Source: Phymatolithon calcareum
Lineage: Eukaryota; Rhodophyta; Florideophyceae; Hapalidiales
Assembly (NCBI GenBank): GCA_977006965.1
Contig: OZ345360.1
Location: 558,001 to 622,000 of the forward strand
Direction: 5' to 3'
DNA length: 64,000 bases
Position 1 is the first letter of the stretch. Each line of letters opens with the position of its first letter. Below are positions 1 to 12,094 of the stretch, piece after piece. The notes beneath the pieces were generated by a model. The model was not told where the DNA came from, made no database searches, and worked only from the letters and a program-made list of their open reading frames with translations. The position numbers were made by a program, and so were the translations under genes.

Positions 1-1007
1 TCCGACCCCGTCTCACTAGAGACGAGAAACAAGCAGCTTTCTCAAGTGGTGGTGCTGTTCAGCCGTCTGTTCGTTTGGCGGTCACTCTCCGTCTCCTAGC
101 CGGAGGCAGATACCTAGACCAGATGCTCTGTTTCTCTTTTGCCAAATCTACTGCCTGCGACGTTTTCCACGACACTCTCCGCTAAAACCTCGACGAATTA
201 CCCATGCCAAGTTTACCGTTCGACGACGCTGAAGCCCTTGGCAATCTCTCCGACGGCTTTAGCGTGCTCCGCTTCTTACCATCCCCATTGTACGGTTGTG
301 TCGGCGCGTTGGACGGCATCGCTATCGCAGTGCAGAAGCCACCGGATCAGAACGTCCCTCGTAATTTTTATTGCCGGAAAGGGAAGTTTGTACTCTCTGT
401 GCAAGCCGTGGTCGACCACAAATACCGCTTTCTGTACATGTCCTGCAAATGTGTCGGCAGCACACACGACTCGATCGCCTTCGCCACATCCTCTCTGGCC
501 ACCCGCCTTCGCGCAGGCGACATGGTCCAGGGTTACTGGCTGGCTGGAGTCGCTGCCTATCAGTGCTGCGACGGTCTACTGACCCCCTGGACCAAGGGGT
601 CACTGGCGGACCCCGAGGAAGGCGAATATGGAGACTCCTTCAACTTCTACCGTTGCTCATTCCGCATCGTCGTGGAACAAGACTTTGGCATGCTGGTGGC
701 GAGATGGGGCATTCTGTGGCGCCCGCTTAGCTACAAACTAGTCGATACGCTCCCCATTGTCTCCGATGTCATGCGTCTGCACAACTTTTGCATTGACGTT
801 GACGACGTCGCCGCATGCCCGTCCCCTACATTGTCCACTGCAGGCGCGGTCCCTGCTTTTGACACTTGGTGGTCCGCCGCAACGCACCTCTGGAAGACAC
901 TCACGCGCACATGCGGCCGCCGCCGTGATCTCGAAGAGAGGATCCTGCGCCAGCTCCTCATCGCTGGACTTAAACAGCGCGGCGTCACGCGCCCTGCACA
1001 ATCCTGA
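1..1007 (+). pseudogene. PIF/Harbinger DDE transposase, 5' truncated by the window edge, broken
   Basis: Frame 3 is open from the left edge and encodes a Harbinger-type transposase (DDE_Tnp_4). The upstream part reads ...RLLAGGRYLDQML..., a typical Harbinger stretch. An in-frame TAA at 183-185 then interrupts the protein, and the longest ATG-started piece is 204-1007 (267 aa). Visible motifs, numbered from 204, are GALDG with the first Asp at D37, GSTHDS at 85-90, the LLTPW strand at 125-129, FNFYR, and VEQDFG with the catalytic Glu at E158, followed by RLHNF. Members of the family normally have GDxAY as the second catalytic Asp, but here it reads GVAAY (V116, gtc, one base from gac). The stop and this change both suggest an inactive copy. 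The 5' end lies outside the window, so terminal repeats could not be checked. Confidence 0.85.
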
Positions 1008-1047
1008 CCTCAGTCGTGTCCCCCGATAAAGACATTTTTGTAATACT

Positions 1048-2660
1048 TTACATCGCACTCAGGTCTAATTTCTCATGCAATGCCTTGAGCTTCCGCTCGA
1101 GCGCAGAACGCATGCGTGAATTCAAATCGTCGTTCGCGTCCAACGCCATGATTTCCGCTCGCTGCTTGGTGAGCATCTGTAGCTGCTCCAGCAGTACTAT
1201 TTCTTCGTCCACGACATCAGCGTCGTTGTGGGATTTGGTGCCGGAGGAGGCACGCTCGCCCGACGATAGTGTGTTCTCCATTGATGATAGGAGCCACTAT
1301 CGCCTCTAAATTTTTCGAGCGGTGCTGCGATTCCGCTAGCATAAGCTCCTCCGCCTTCCGTTTCGCACGCGTGCGCCCGATCCGAACGTCAAAGGGCTTG
1401 TTGTTATCGAAAAAACACCCGCCGGGGCCAGCTTACACGTGAAGTTCAGTACGTCCGTGTCCTCCTCTACGGTACCACATCCCATGGCATGAAACATGAT
1501 GCACGTAAACTTGAATTGTAAAGACATAGTAGTTCCATTAGGTGCCGGAGTGACAAAGTTTTGAAAGCCGCCAGCCTCAGGATTGTTCTGGCCAGAGACC
1601 GTCCACCGTGAATATGCTTTCATAAACAACGCGCGGACCGCGAAAAACGATCTTTGAGCCACGCGCCCCCGCGCTTAATAGGTTTGACGTTGGGGTCGAT
1701 GGTGGACACATCGTCGGCACCGGAGATACAACCCCTCAGGTCCAGTTCAACACGTACAGTGGAGTCGTTGAACAGCCTCGCGATCAACGTCTCCCAGAAC
1801 GCGTCACGTCCTTCGCGACGTTGTTGTTGCTCGTGTGAGAGGTCGCGCCCAGATTCGATCAGCGCGTCGCGCGCTGCTTCATATCTCGTCAGTAGGCCCA
1901 TCAGACGAGCGAACTCTTCCACAGTCATGGCAGCTCCACTGCAGTTACGGCGCGAGGACGTGGACCGATCAAGATCAATGGCGGAGAACGAGGATGAGCG
2001 GGACAGAGGAGGTTTCAACGAGCAGAGCGGCGACCCGGACGAGAGTGTGGCAGGTGGTGTGTGTGCGGCGCTTGGCGCGCAATGTGCAAGGTGAGGGAGA
2101 TGGTCCGGCGGCATGGTGTGAGCAGAATGCGAGAGGATCCGTGATTCGGCGAAGGAGAGATTGCGGGCGATGGGCGGCGTGTTGCGCCGGATGGGATGGC
2201 GCAGTTGATGGGGCGGGGGCGTGATGGTTTGCGCGGAGTGGGCGCGTGGGACAGGCGACGATGTTCCACGGGTTGGCATGCTCGGGAGAGACCGTGGACG
2301 ACTTGAGGAATGGGGTGGGGTGTTATGGTCACCGGATTTCTCGATTGCGAGAATGGTATGTGTGGCCGCCGCCAGGACAGGATCCGCGGTGCCCTGGACG
2401 GATGAGGATGTAGACGGCATGCTCGGTTTGCGCGGTGCGGGCACAGGTCCGTGTGCGATTTGCCATGAGAAGCGCACATCGCCAGTGTTATAGGGCGAAA
2501 GACGGCGATAAGCGTAACGGTCGAGAGCGAGAGGTAGTCGCGTGTAACGGAACGAAAATCGTAATGCCCGTTTTACACTCGATTTTCGCTCCTTCGCACG
2601 AGAGTACGACGATGTGCTCTGGGAGTACGACAATGTGCTCTGTATGCCAGGCGTGAACAT
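1048..2660 (-). pseudogene. Companion (SANT/Myb-like) gene of the Harbinger element, frameshifted
   Basis: This lies tail to tail with the transposase, the usual two-gene Harbinger arrangement. The coding signal runs through at least three frames. The first (1620-2660, 346 aa) has a Ser/Pro-rich N-terminus and then a helical region ending DPNVKPIKRGGAWLKDRF. The second (down to 1336) carries the SRWTVSGQNNPE...FQNFV block. The last (1048-1281) is a Leu/Glu-rich coiled-coil tail. Breaks are visible near 1650, at a six-T run near 1410 (minus strand), and near 1280. The middle segment between the last two breaks reads TRAKRKAEELMLAESQ. Matching it to the Harbinger Myb-like partner is inference from position and the SGQN-type motif. 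The true start is uncertain because several Met codons are available. Confidence 0.6.
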
Positions 2661-3640
2661 GCCATCCGATACTCTCTAACTGGTATGGACAGAAGTGGAC
2701 ATATGGTCATATGATAAAAAAGTGGAAGCAGTAGTGGCCGAACATGAACACGAAAACGCTGGCATAAACTGGACCTCAATAGATTCAGTAGAGCACAACC
2801 ATCCAGCCTTATGGAAATATCCAAGATTCGTGATTAGAGTCGAAAGTTATCTAAATTATACAAAAACCGTGTCGCTAAAGCAAAATATTATATGGTTTTG
2901 TACGCAAAGGGATAAACAAAGATCGAAGCGCGTCTCTGTCGCGGGAGCCACTCTCCACATATGTAGTCAAGAAATGTTCCCTCTTGATCAGCTTATCCCA
3001 CTCTTCCGAGCTCGGAGGAGCCTCTATCCTATTTTTTGATTATTTTTAAGGTGGCAAGAAAATGCCAATCAAAATCGACTGTGCAGACTTTCAGCCTCTT
3101 TTTTTTAAAAAAAGCTGTTGTAACGAACGGGTTGGTGTGCGCCGTTAAGAGTGTGTCGCGAAGGCACACTAGCGGGCACCCCGTACAGTAAAGTCGTCTG
3201 TGCGGGTTCCTATATTCGGAAACGCGTTTCCGTGAAGACAGTGTCTCCACTATTGTTTAGATGTCTTCTTCTTGCGTGTTGGGAGTGTCTTTGTTGGTGT
3301 TGGGAGATTCTAAAGAGATGCGATCTCCCGGTATATGATAGATGTTGGAAATGAGGACCTAAATGGTCCTTACACTTAACTATTTTTCCTTAACGCAAGA
3401 TTTGCGCAGGTCAATGAGGATTTACGCAGTACATTGTTTATATTATTCCGGAAAAAATGTAGTTTATAGCTTCAGAAATTTCCACGGGCGAAATGTGCCT
3501 TCTCTCGCCGAGACGATGTTACTATTGATCAGAAAAGTGCTCGCCTGACGTCTCCCGATGTAAAACTGTGGAGGTCACACGGGTTTCGCTTCCACGCAGT
3601 GTGACTGGACCACGACGTTAGGAAAAAACATCGTGGACAA
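2661..3640. other. Gene-poor spacer
   Basis: I see no convincing coding sequence. Just inside the neighbouring pseudogene (2601-2645) there is a short tandem duplication around GAGTACGAC.ATGTGCTCT. A 16-bp perfect palindrome (CGGAAACGCGTTTCCG) sits at 3217-3232. Confidence 0.5.
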
Positions 3641-4742
3641 AATGAAACCCACAACGGAACTTTGTTCGGAAATTTTGAAAATGAAGGCTGGTACCACGCG
3701 ACACTTGAGCTATTTCACGAATCCCACCAACAGAAGTCAGCGGTATCGAAATTCGTGACAAAACATGGCAAAGCTCCGGATATCATTCTTTCATATGACG
3801 ACGGTGATGAGCACGCGTACACCGCAAGCCCAACAGTGTCAAAACAACGTGCGATCCTCTGTGATGAGGATGGAGATACCCTCGACATGTACAGGACCAT
3901 CCCTGTTCATGTAGGGGGGGCGGGGTGCTACTGATGCGCGGGAACGAGACGGTCAAGGAGCTAGCGATGACCGCCGGAGCTGTTGGATCGTCATTCGACG
4001 CAGAGGTCTTTGCAGCAGTTCATGCGTTTCAAGAAGCTCTGAAGCTCACCTTTGTACCTGGAAGCACGGTAAGATGGTTCACCGACAGCAAGAGCTGTAT
4101 TGAAGCCATTAGCGGACATGCACGGAGATACGGGGAAATGATTCGACGACTTTGGGGTCTTATGGAACAACTGATGTCAAGGGAGATTTTCATTGAATGC
4201 ATATGGATTCCAAGTCACTGCGGAATTTCAAGAAATGATGCTGCCGACGATCTAGCAAGAAGGGGTATATGCAAATCGAACTTGCTGGACCATCAGGCGA
4301 TTCCTCTCACCTTAGAAGCAGCGAGATCCATCATCAAAACATCCGCTAAACCCGCGCCTGTCTTCATTCCGACACTTCCCGAGGAGCTACCCATACCGCA
4401 TAGACGAGCGGAGGTGATCTTACACCAACTGATAGTGGGGTGCACCCCTATGGTGGCCGCCTTTAGGCACGGATGCAACATGTCGTACGATCCAGTGTGC
4501 AAGGCCTGCAATTCTGGTTCCAAAGAAACTACCGAGCACCTGATTCTACGTTGTGGTGGACGCTCTGTCTCCAGACGTGCGTTTATTGGCCGAGTTGGTA
4601 ACAAAACAGTAGAGGAACTATGCCGTGAGAGACCCCTAGCGATACTTAGATTTCTGAACAATGAGGAGCTGTTGCAAAACAGATCCTGGCGCTCACCCTC
4701 AGTGTGAGCGATCTTTCGCAATAAAGAAAGAAAGAAAGAAAA
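3640..4742 (+). mobile_element. LINE-A copy 1: 3' end of a non-LTR retrotransposon with RNase H domain, frameshifted
   Basis: Two overlapping frames (3662-3934 and 3925-4707) together give the RNase H end of a LINE-type polyprotein. The second frame shows SSFDAE (active-site Glu), WFTDSKS (Asp) and WIPSHCG..RNDAADDLAR (His/Asp). A Cys/His segment of the form CKAC...ETTEHLILRC follows, as in zf-RVT tails. The frame breaks at a seven-G run near 3915. The element ends in GCAATAAA followed by (GAAA)n at about 4719-4742, the simple-repeat tail of a non-LTR element. The 5' side is truncated close to position 3640. Copies 2 and 3 of the same family are at 26.7 kb and 34.7 kb. Confidence 0.8.
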
Positions 4743-7517
4743 CTGTGACGATGTGACTTGCCTCAAACCCGCGAATAAAACTGTATCAGGGGAATTTCGG
4801 GTGCCAGAAAATGTCCATAGTACTGCCCTCTACCTTGCTCCCAGTCCAAAATGCAGACTGGCAAGCGCTAAGCAAGGATCGCTCTCATAATCCTTGACAT
4901 TTTTTCGCGATTGTTCTCTGATGATTTTCAACGAGCCACGCAATTAAATAGTGCGGTGTATTACTAACTTGAGGACCTGAGAAAACTTAGTCCTGGTTTT
5001 TATCTAAGAGGGAGATCGTCTAAGCCGATATGGGATGCAGACGTCAGTTTTCCGTGCACTGTAGATTCGGAAGGAATGTATTCAGACGAGAGAGCGAAAT
5101 CGTTTGTCAGAGAAAATTCAAACCGACGAAAGGCGCAGCTTCTGAAGCCCTTCAGTAGGAGGATTCTTCCCATGTAAGCTGTTTCACTGAAGAAGAGATA
5201 GCTGCAAGAGACGTGGCGTCGATGGAACAAGTTCAGGAAGTTGTGTTCCTCTTTATTTTTCTTTCGCGGGATTTCAGGGTATTCCCTATTCCCTATGCTC
5301 CTTTCATAGCACGCTCAAAATCTAGGTGTCTCCGGATCTAGCTCTCTATCGCTATTTTCCTCAGAGGTCAGGCTCACTAGTGTGTTCAGTCCAAGCTGAA
5401 ACACTTTTGAGAGCACAATTCGTGAATGAATGGCTACTAGGAAAAAGGAACAGAATATTGAGAGACCTTTCCCCTGCCCCTGATTGATAGATCAAAGTAG
5501 ATAATACTATTTGCACAAAGTTGACTGTTTGGAAAGTCTCGGTGTACACGGGAAGGTGTCTCCTGGAAGGAAAGATGTACAGTATGCACAATTAATAATG
5601 TCATATTCAGTCTTACATTCTACACGTCGATGGAGTGAGAAATTGTTCAAAGTTGCACCAACTGGAGGAAAACAATTGCCAATGTGTCATTTATAATTCG
5701 GCAGTTGCAACACAGCAATGCAAAGTCCCCCAGGATACGACACCTGATAGCGGGGACGCCCGCAGCGAACCACCCAAGAACACCACATAGAAGGTAGGAC
5801 GGTCTAGGGTCCAAACTTTTTCGCACCGCCTATAACAGACGTTACGTTTCAACGGTCTACAGACTGAAAGGGAGCAACTGAGGAAACCCTGCCCGTATAT
5901 TCGTAAGACTGTGGCTTTTAAATAAACTTCGATTGAGAAAAATGCAAAGTCTTCCTCTGCATCTGGTTCATAGCTCAGGGGAAATACGCTCCGCCTAAAG
6001 AGCATACATGCCCTGTTGTGTCTGCTGACAAAGTGCATCACCTCAGGAGAGTAGTCTATTAACGCACCCGTGTTTTACCTCGCCGTTTCCCAATCTCACT
6101 CGCCGTATCTTACAATTGGGCAAAATGAACCACATGCACGCTTTGCAACTAAATATTCGGAAGCGTTTAAGGGTCCGAGGGTGTGATTGCATACGCAAAC
6201 CACCATCACCGGGAGGCAGCATATTCGTAACTCGTCCAGATGGGGGCCAATAAGAAACTCGTCGCCTTCAATATCATCTCGTCCTTGTGAGATGGAAGCC
6301 AAATGTCAGCGTTTTCCGAGGCATTGTTGATGAGCAAAAACAATTTAGGGGTCGTCTTTTCTGGCAGAGGAAATCGTGGTCACTCTTTTTGTCAATTGCA
6401 CCTGACAAGATGCGTGACAGGAAAACAACATACAATAAGCCAAATCCCACAAGTCTAATTCGATATGTCGTTCTATCACCGTTGAGATTGAACATCTGGT
6501 TAAACTTTCGGAAAGTAGTACAAAAAGGCGGCGATCAGAACGTTCGACTCTGGCACATCCATTTCGTACATGCACGGATTCCGCTTGCATAGTCGATTCG
6601 ACGTTCAAGCCCTCAAAATTCCACCCCGTGTTGACACTGTGCCGAGGCATAGTGCTGATGATTGTACGCTTCCCCTGTTACAGTCCTCACTTGAAAAATG
6701 GACTATCAACGTCAAAATTGCGGATTAAACTGTGCTTTTGACTGGTGGACGTCGGACGGGAACCCACCTCTCGAACACGCGATGTTCTGACCTATCGCAA
6801 CAATACGTGTTCTAAAGTCTTGTTTGCAACACTAGTCTAGTTATAGTTATTCATGTCAATTGCCAACAGGATGGCATCATGCTCACGTGCAGGATTTCCA
6901 AGTCCCGCGAAATTTCCCCAGAAAAATGATTGTCCCATGTTTTCGCCTACAAGACAGAAAACTGTATCGTCTCCCTCAGATATGCATCATGCATGGATGC
7001 TTCGTGCAGCGCTCGTCAGCGACCAGCGGGCACTAGTACCAAGGCTTTGTGGCACTCTGTACAGTACTTATTGCATTCAAAAGGAGAGCAAGGGTTTCCG
7101 GGGCGGTACAGCAAGGTATGCGCACTCAAATGTACTAGAAATTTCGTAATGTCAAAATTTTTGGGAAAACAATTGGCAGTTTATGCTTGAAAAATGCCGG
7201 TTACAATTTCAGTGTAAGCAAAGCCGAAAGAAAATGGGAGGGAAACAGCGCAGCTCCAATCTCATCTTGCGGGAAACTTAAAAAATGGAAATTTTGGGAA
7301 GAATGTGACATTTAATTAAAATGAAGGAACCCGCACAGCCCTGAAAATACAAGTGCACGCTGATAGGCGGAATGGCAAGTCTGCAGCAGCAAAACAAACA
7401 TCGCACGCTCCGCTCGCCACGACAGCTGTCCACGCGCAGGTATTCGCAGGTGGAGGCGCTGTACAGGGACTCGCTCACGCAGGGGATGTGCTCAGCGCGT
7501 TTCGCGCGCGCACCTGC
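4743..7517. other. Long spacer upstream of GSK3
   Basis: Only short unsupported frames occur on either strand, none with a recognisable domain. The stretch just before 7518 is GC-rich and open in the GSK3 frame back to 7353, but it has no ATG there, so it is read as 5' leader. Confidence 0.5.
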
Positions 7518-8702
7518 ATGGAGAAGGAACGCGACCCCGCGGTCGCACCGCCTGTTGACCCGCCCGCAAACTCTCGCTCTACACGCGTCGACGACGATAT
7601 GAGCAGGCCTGGCCCGGCCGATGCCGGCCCCGCTCCGAAGGAGAGCATAAGTTACAGCGCAGCACGCGTCATCGGTAATGGTTCCTTCGGCGTCGTGTTC
7701 CAAGCCACCGTCATGGAGACTGGTGAGACTGTGGCTATCAAGAAGGTGCTACAGGACAAGCGATACAAGAACAGGGAGTTGCAGATTATGCGCATGTTGG
7801 ATCACACCAATGTTGTGCAGCTCAAGCACTGTTTTTACTCATCCGGTGATAAACCCGATGAAGTTTACCTCAATCTTGTTTTGGAGTTCATTCCAGAGAC
7901 TGTCTATCGAATCTCAAGGCATTACTCCAAAGTGAAGACCCCGATCCCCGCCATTTACATCAAGCTATACATTTACCAGCTGTTGCGCTCACTGGCTTAC
8001 ATCCATTCGCTTGGCATTTGTCATCGAGACATTAAGCCGCAGAACCTTTTGCTTGACCCAAGTACTCAAGTACTGAAGCTTTGTGATTTTGGCTCCGCCA
8101 AAATCCTTGTTCGCAATGAGCCCAACATCAGCTATATCTGCTCGCGCTACTATCGTGCACCGGAACTCATATTCGGCGCTACGGATTACCTTCCGGCAAT
8201 CGACGTATGGTCCACTGGTTGCGTTATGGCCGAGCTTATGCTTGGGCATCCACTCTTTCCAGGCGAATCTGGAGTGGATCAGCTTGTGGAGATCATCAAA
8301 GTCTTGGGTACACCAACGAAAAGCGAAATTATGGCTATGAATCCAAACTATACTGAGTTCAAGTTTCCTCCCATCAAGTGCCTCTCGTGGTCAAAGGTTT
8401 TCCGTCAGCGAACAACTCCCGACGCCATCGATCTTGTTTCGAAGATGCTTCAATATTCTCCGACAACACGTATCACGCCTATGGAAGGACTTGCTCATCC
8501 TTACTTCGATGAACTACGTGTTTCGTCGTCGCGATTATCATGCGGCAAACCTTTGCCACCTTTGTTCGATTTTTCAGAGCACGAATTCCAAACTGCCGAA
8601 CAGTTTGCCGAGAAGATCCTTCCGAGAGAGATTTACGAAGAACTCAACAGCAAGTATGGTAGAAGCTCAGGGGAAGGGCCGTCAAGTGATGCACAGGCCT
8701 AA
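7518..8702 (+). CDS. GSK3: Glycogen synthase kinase 3 (GSK3/Shaggy) Ser/Thr kinase
   Basis: Single-exon gene for a 394-aa cytosolic and nuclear kinase of the GSK3/Shaggy family, which phosphorylates primed Ser/Thr substrates in growth and stress signalling. The ATG at 7518 is the first in frame and gives the family's usual length; the open frame continues upstream without an ATG. Numbered from it, the Gly-rich loop GNGSFG is at 53-58, the ATP-binding Lys at K75 in [20 protein letters not shown] at 169-171 and DFG at 190-192. The activation-loop Tyr is Y206 in [12 protein letters not shown], the residue autophosphorylated in GSK3. The loop Arg and pre-phosphorylated-substrate pocket residues (R and K of the [11 protein letters not shown] stretch) are kept. 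The C-lobe is complete, and the short Ser-rich tail is not conserved. Family assignment is very secure. Confidence 0.97.
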   Translation: MEKERDPAVAPPVDPPANSRSTRVDDDMSRPGPADAGPAPKESISYSAARVIGNGSFGVVFQATVMETGETVAIKKVLQDKRYKNRELQIMRMLDHTNVVQLKHCFYSSGDKPDEVYLNLVLEFIPETVYRISRHYSKVKTPIPAIYIKLYIYQLLRSLAYIHSLGICHRDIKPQNLLLDPSTQVLKLCDFGSAKILVRNEPNISYICSRYYRAPELIFGATDYLPAIDVWSTGCVMAELMLGHPLFPGESGVDQLVEIIKVLGTPTKSEIMAMNPNYTEFKFPPIKCLSWSKVFRQRTTPDAIDLVSKMLQYSPTTRITPMEGLAHPYFDELRVSSSRLSCGKPLPPLFDFSEHEFQTAEQFAEKILPREIYEELNSKYGRSSGEGPSSDAQA

Positions 8703-9989
8703 CTCGTATAGCAACGGCCGCTGTGTGTCATTTTTACCAGCTCTTTCGACGTTATCCAACCTCCCTTTCTCCGTGCTTGTTGAAGCCAACGTGTTACTAC
8801 TCTGAATCGTTTTGTACTGAATCCGAAGTTTTCCTTTCTCTTCTATCATTTCCCTCTCCCAATTTCCCTACAATTTCTGTTTTCCTCATCGGCGAGCTAA
8901 TCGGATCCCTGCGTGGATGGGCGCTCACAACCTGCCCCGTGAAGCTCTGCATCGTGACCGTGAGCCCACTTACATTCACATCGCATGGGGATCGTATTCT
9001 CGTCTATTTCTTGAAACTGGAGGATGGTTTCAATTTTGAAACAAGCCGGTGATCGATATTTCGTTGGTTTTATCGTCGAATTTTCTGCAGACCCGAGCGA
9101 AGCTCGCTAAGGTATTGATATTGAAGGCAGATGTTTTCTATCTTCGTTTTCATGTGCCGCTGGTTTCGCGCAGACTCCTGCGGTACAGCTGACTGATGCC
9201 GAATTGTACAGCCTTGCCGCCGCCAACTCCTCGGTACTTTGGACCTTAACGCGGGAAAGCAACGAGCGCCAAGAAGCACATTTGTCTTCCAAACTGCTTG
9301 GCACTTTTTTGTGAACTGTTTTCGTTCAGGTCTGCGTTTCTGGTCGCTCAATTAGTGTGTTTATTTCGCTTTCCCCTTCGTTTCCTGGTGCAGCTGTAGG
9401 ACTACCCAGCCCGTACCATCGCATTGTGTTCATGTTGTTGCCATGTTGGACGGCCTAGAGTGGTACACTTCTTCGCATGGGGTGAAAGTCTGACCTAACA
9501 TTCATGAGCCAAATATCAGTGAATTGTTTATGTCTGTCCCGATTGTCTAGTGTATGTTACTAAATGGCAGAGAAGATAAAATATTTACGAATTAATTTCC
9601 TCGTCTTGCCGACTTCTACCTTGAGAACATTGCTTTCCACGACACCCGCAGCAGAATGTCCACTGCAACCTCATCGAGGAGTCCATGACTTGCCATTCTT
9701 GTTTGTGGACAACTTTTCGCGAGGGCGAATTTTCGCGGAGACAATATCTGGAGAGGCGAAGGCTTGCTTCTCATGGCTGCGCGCATGATGCACATCCTTC
9801 GTATTTGTTTTACAAATGAGAGGGATGTGCACCTTGCAGAAGCCTTACAAAACAACTGCAAGCGTCGCAGCTGACGATTGTCAGAGGCTAATTTTTCATA
9901 CAAGTTTTTCTTGTTATGACACCCACGGACACCGACCGACGATTAAGTCCATTTCACAACCGAGCAAAAAGCCGATCTAAATCCGCGCA
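8703..9989. other. Intergenic region between GSK3 and the L21 gene
   Basis: Pyrimidine-rich sequence directly after GSK3 (about 8720-8880) probably forms its 3' UTR. I see no gene in the remainder; short frames near 9070-9350 and 9560-9900 lack any recognisable feature. Confidence 0.5.
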
Positions 9990-10775
9990 ATGTGGCGATG
10001 TGCACTGAGATCGAACTCTGTTCTCTCCGCATTGAACAGGCAAAAACATAACATCACTTCGCTGCAAAGCGCAGCAATCGCCATTTCAAGCCCGACAGCA
10101 ACTTCGTCATGGCAGAGGTCAACTGGTGGAATCCAGCGCGAGTTGTGGCCGTTCCAGCGGGCATCTTTTTGCTCGGACAGGCCTCCAGGTCCTCCAGCGG
10201 AACTTGAAATCCTACCGCTTCCCGAGGGTATATCTGACCAAAAATTCCAGATGTTCGAGCTGCAAGGGACGGAGGGAACGGCTGGCGGTATAGGGCTGAC
10301 ATCTGTCTTGGCAGTACATGGTCCACCAGAAGGATGGGCGCGCGAAGGAGAGCCACTATACGGTGCGAATGGCGGGTGCTTTGCGGTGATTGAGGTAGGT
10401 GGTACGCAACGAAAGGTTGTTGCGGATAATGCTTTCTACATTAACCGGATCAAGGGGGAAGTGAACGAGAACGTTGTATTTGACAAAGTACTTCTTATTG
10501 GAACGGTTGCGTGGTCGGTTTTCGGAAGGCCGTATATTCCAACCGCCACGGTTGTTGGTACAATTGAGGAGCAGACGCTCAGTGGGAAGGTGTTTGTATT
10601 GAAATTTAAGAAGAGAAAGGGATATCGGCGACGTCAGGGACATCGACAGAATGTTACGCGAGTGCGGATTAATGAGGTCAAGTTTAGCCTTCCTGACGCA
10701 TCGCTACTGACTCCCTTCGAAGTTGAGCTTGATCCGTTGAGGCCTCCCTTACCGAATAGTCCGACGTTTATGTAG
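9990..10775 (+). CDS. Ribosomal protein bL21, organelle-targeted (probably mitochondrial)
   Basis: A 261-aa protein. Residues from about 128 form a bL21 domain: the CFAVIEVGGTQRKV strand, the DKVLLIG block, GRPYIPTATV, and the RNA-binding signature KKRKGYRRRQGHRQ near the C-terminus. The first roughly 125 residues are rich in Arg, Ser and Ala and poor in acidic residues at the start, as in an organelle presequence. Bacterial L21 is about 100 aa, so the extension is large. Red algal plastid genomes usually encode their own rpl21, so a nuclear copy is more likely to serve the mitochondrial large subunit. That target is inference. No intron is seen, and the ATG at 9990 is the first in frame. Confidence 0.85.
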   Translation: MWRCALRSNSVLSALNRQKHNITSLQSAAIAISSPTATSSWQRSTGGIQRELWPFQRASFCSDRPPGPPAELEILPLPEGISDQKFQMFELQGTEGTAGGIGLTSVLAVHGPPEGWAREGEPLYGANGGCFAVIEVGGTQRKVVADNAFYINRIKGEVNENVVFDKVLLIGTVAWSVFGRPYIPTATVVGTIEEQTLSGKVFVLKFKKRKGYRRRQGHRQNVTRVRINEVKFSLPDASLLTPFEVELDPLRPPLPNSPTFM

Positions 10776-11060
10776 AGTTTACCTGCATTGTAGGGTGTAC
10801 CCTGCATTAAATGTGCGGCTTCTGTCACCTCAGAAGTTTGTTTGCAATGAATACTGATGTTCTTTCAAGTAATTTCCGAGCGAGTTAAATTCGAATTTAT
10901 CGGTTCTAATCTTCTTTTCAATGTGGCTGGATGGTGCGTACGGCGCGGCGTTTTGCAGGATTCCCGTTTTCACGGAGCTTAATGAAACACAGTAGGCTCT
11001 TTACAGACCACCTCACTTGAGGGCATTTCCCTTAATTGCCCTACTGCCTCACTGGCGGAA
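10776..11060. other. Spacer after the L21 gene
   Basis: Nothing recognisable; it leads into the reverse-transcriptase remnant. Confidence 0.4.
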
Positions 11061-12082
11061 CATATTCGAATCAGCCGTTTGCAAACTATATTAGTCCGGA
11101 AGGGCTATGCCTTTGACGAGGAACAAATGGGGTTCCAGTCTCGCAAAGGTACAGAAAGGGCCCTCCTTCGGTACATGACAGCTCGAAGAATTGGAAGAAA
11201 GACGAAAGCAGTCCTCGGCCCGACGTCAAGCCTGCGACCATGTACGCAGAGGAAAACTCAGAAAGTAAATCGAGAGCAGAATGTCGACGAATGTTACGCT
11301 TTTAGCATCCCTGTCACTTCCACGGTAATGGGTGATTCGAGAAAACCCCGAGGAACAAGGAAGCAGGAAGTACCACAAGGGTCCCCAATAAGCCAGACTG
11401 TAACCCTCGTTTGCTTAGAAGGATGGTGTTGTGATCAAAATTGGCGGAAAACGATGATTGTGTCTTTAGTTGATGAAGCTGGAGAGGGCTATCGTGCTTA
11501 ACTAGTCTAAGTACAGAGAGTGTGCCCGCAGTGGTGCACAGTCGGTGAAATAATTAAACTAGTGTCGGTCGTTGTCAATATCGGTTCACTTGATGACCAA
11601 CAGTGAACCGCAAGTGAATGCACACTGAACGATTACGAGACTAACACACAGTGGACAGTATGTGAATGCTACTTTGTTACACCGACACTGTTCAATGTCC
11701 AAACGGACACCTTGGCGGAAAGAGTGAAGGATATACCACTCCCGGACTCGAGTGTGAACCTTCGACCATTTTGTTCGCGGACGATGTTATAGTAGTGGCA
11801 GGGAATCAAGTTGAGTTCCAAAAAAGTGCTGGATGTATTCTTCGAGTGGGCCCAAGACTATCGTACGACAAGGTCGGGACAACAGTGTTCGGTGCTACTC
11901 TCAAGGAGAAAGACCAGGGAGATACCCTATTCGTTCTGGCGGACGAGGAAATCCGAATCACAAGAACAGCAGAGTATCTCAGGACGACAATCAACGAAAA
12001 AGGCATACGGGAAGATAAACTTTTGGAGCGGTTCAAAAACGTACGCGCAAAGATACAGCTGATGAGCGCAATTACCATGTAA
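11061..12082 (+). pseudogene. LINE-B: decayed reverse transcriptase of a second non-LTR element
   Basis: Two separated open pieces carry reverse-transcriptase motifs in the correct order. The first (11079-11501) has EEQMGFQSRKGTERA (fingers/palm entry) and EVPQGSPISQT (the PQGSPxS motif). The second (11666-12082) has ILFADDVIVVAG, the catalytic xADD motif. After ADD the reading jumps between frames, for example into the KVLDVFFEWAQDY piece at about 11820-11860 and back to EIRITRTAEYL. The copy therefore has several frameshifts plus a disrupted middle. The motifs differ clearly from the RT of LINE-A copy 3, so this is a different family. No tail could be assigned. Confidence 0.75.
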
Positions 12083-12094
12083 AACACTGGACAG

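Noticed and set aside
7353-7517. N-terminal extension of GSK3 from 7353
   Set aside because: The frame begins with GTG, not ATG; the first ATG (7518) gives the normal GSK3 length.
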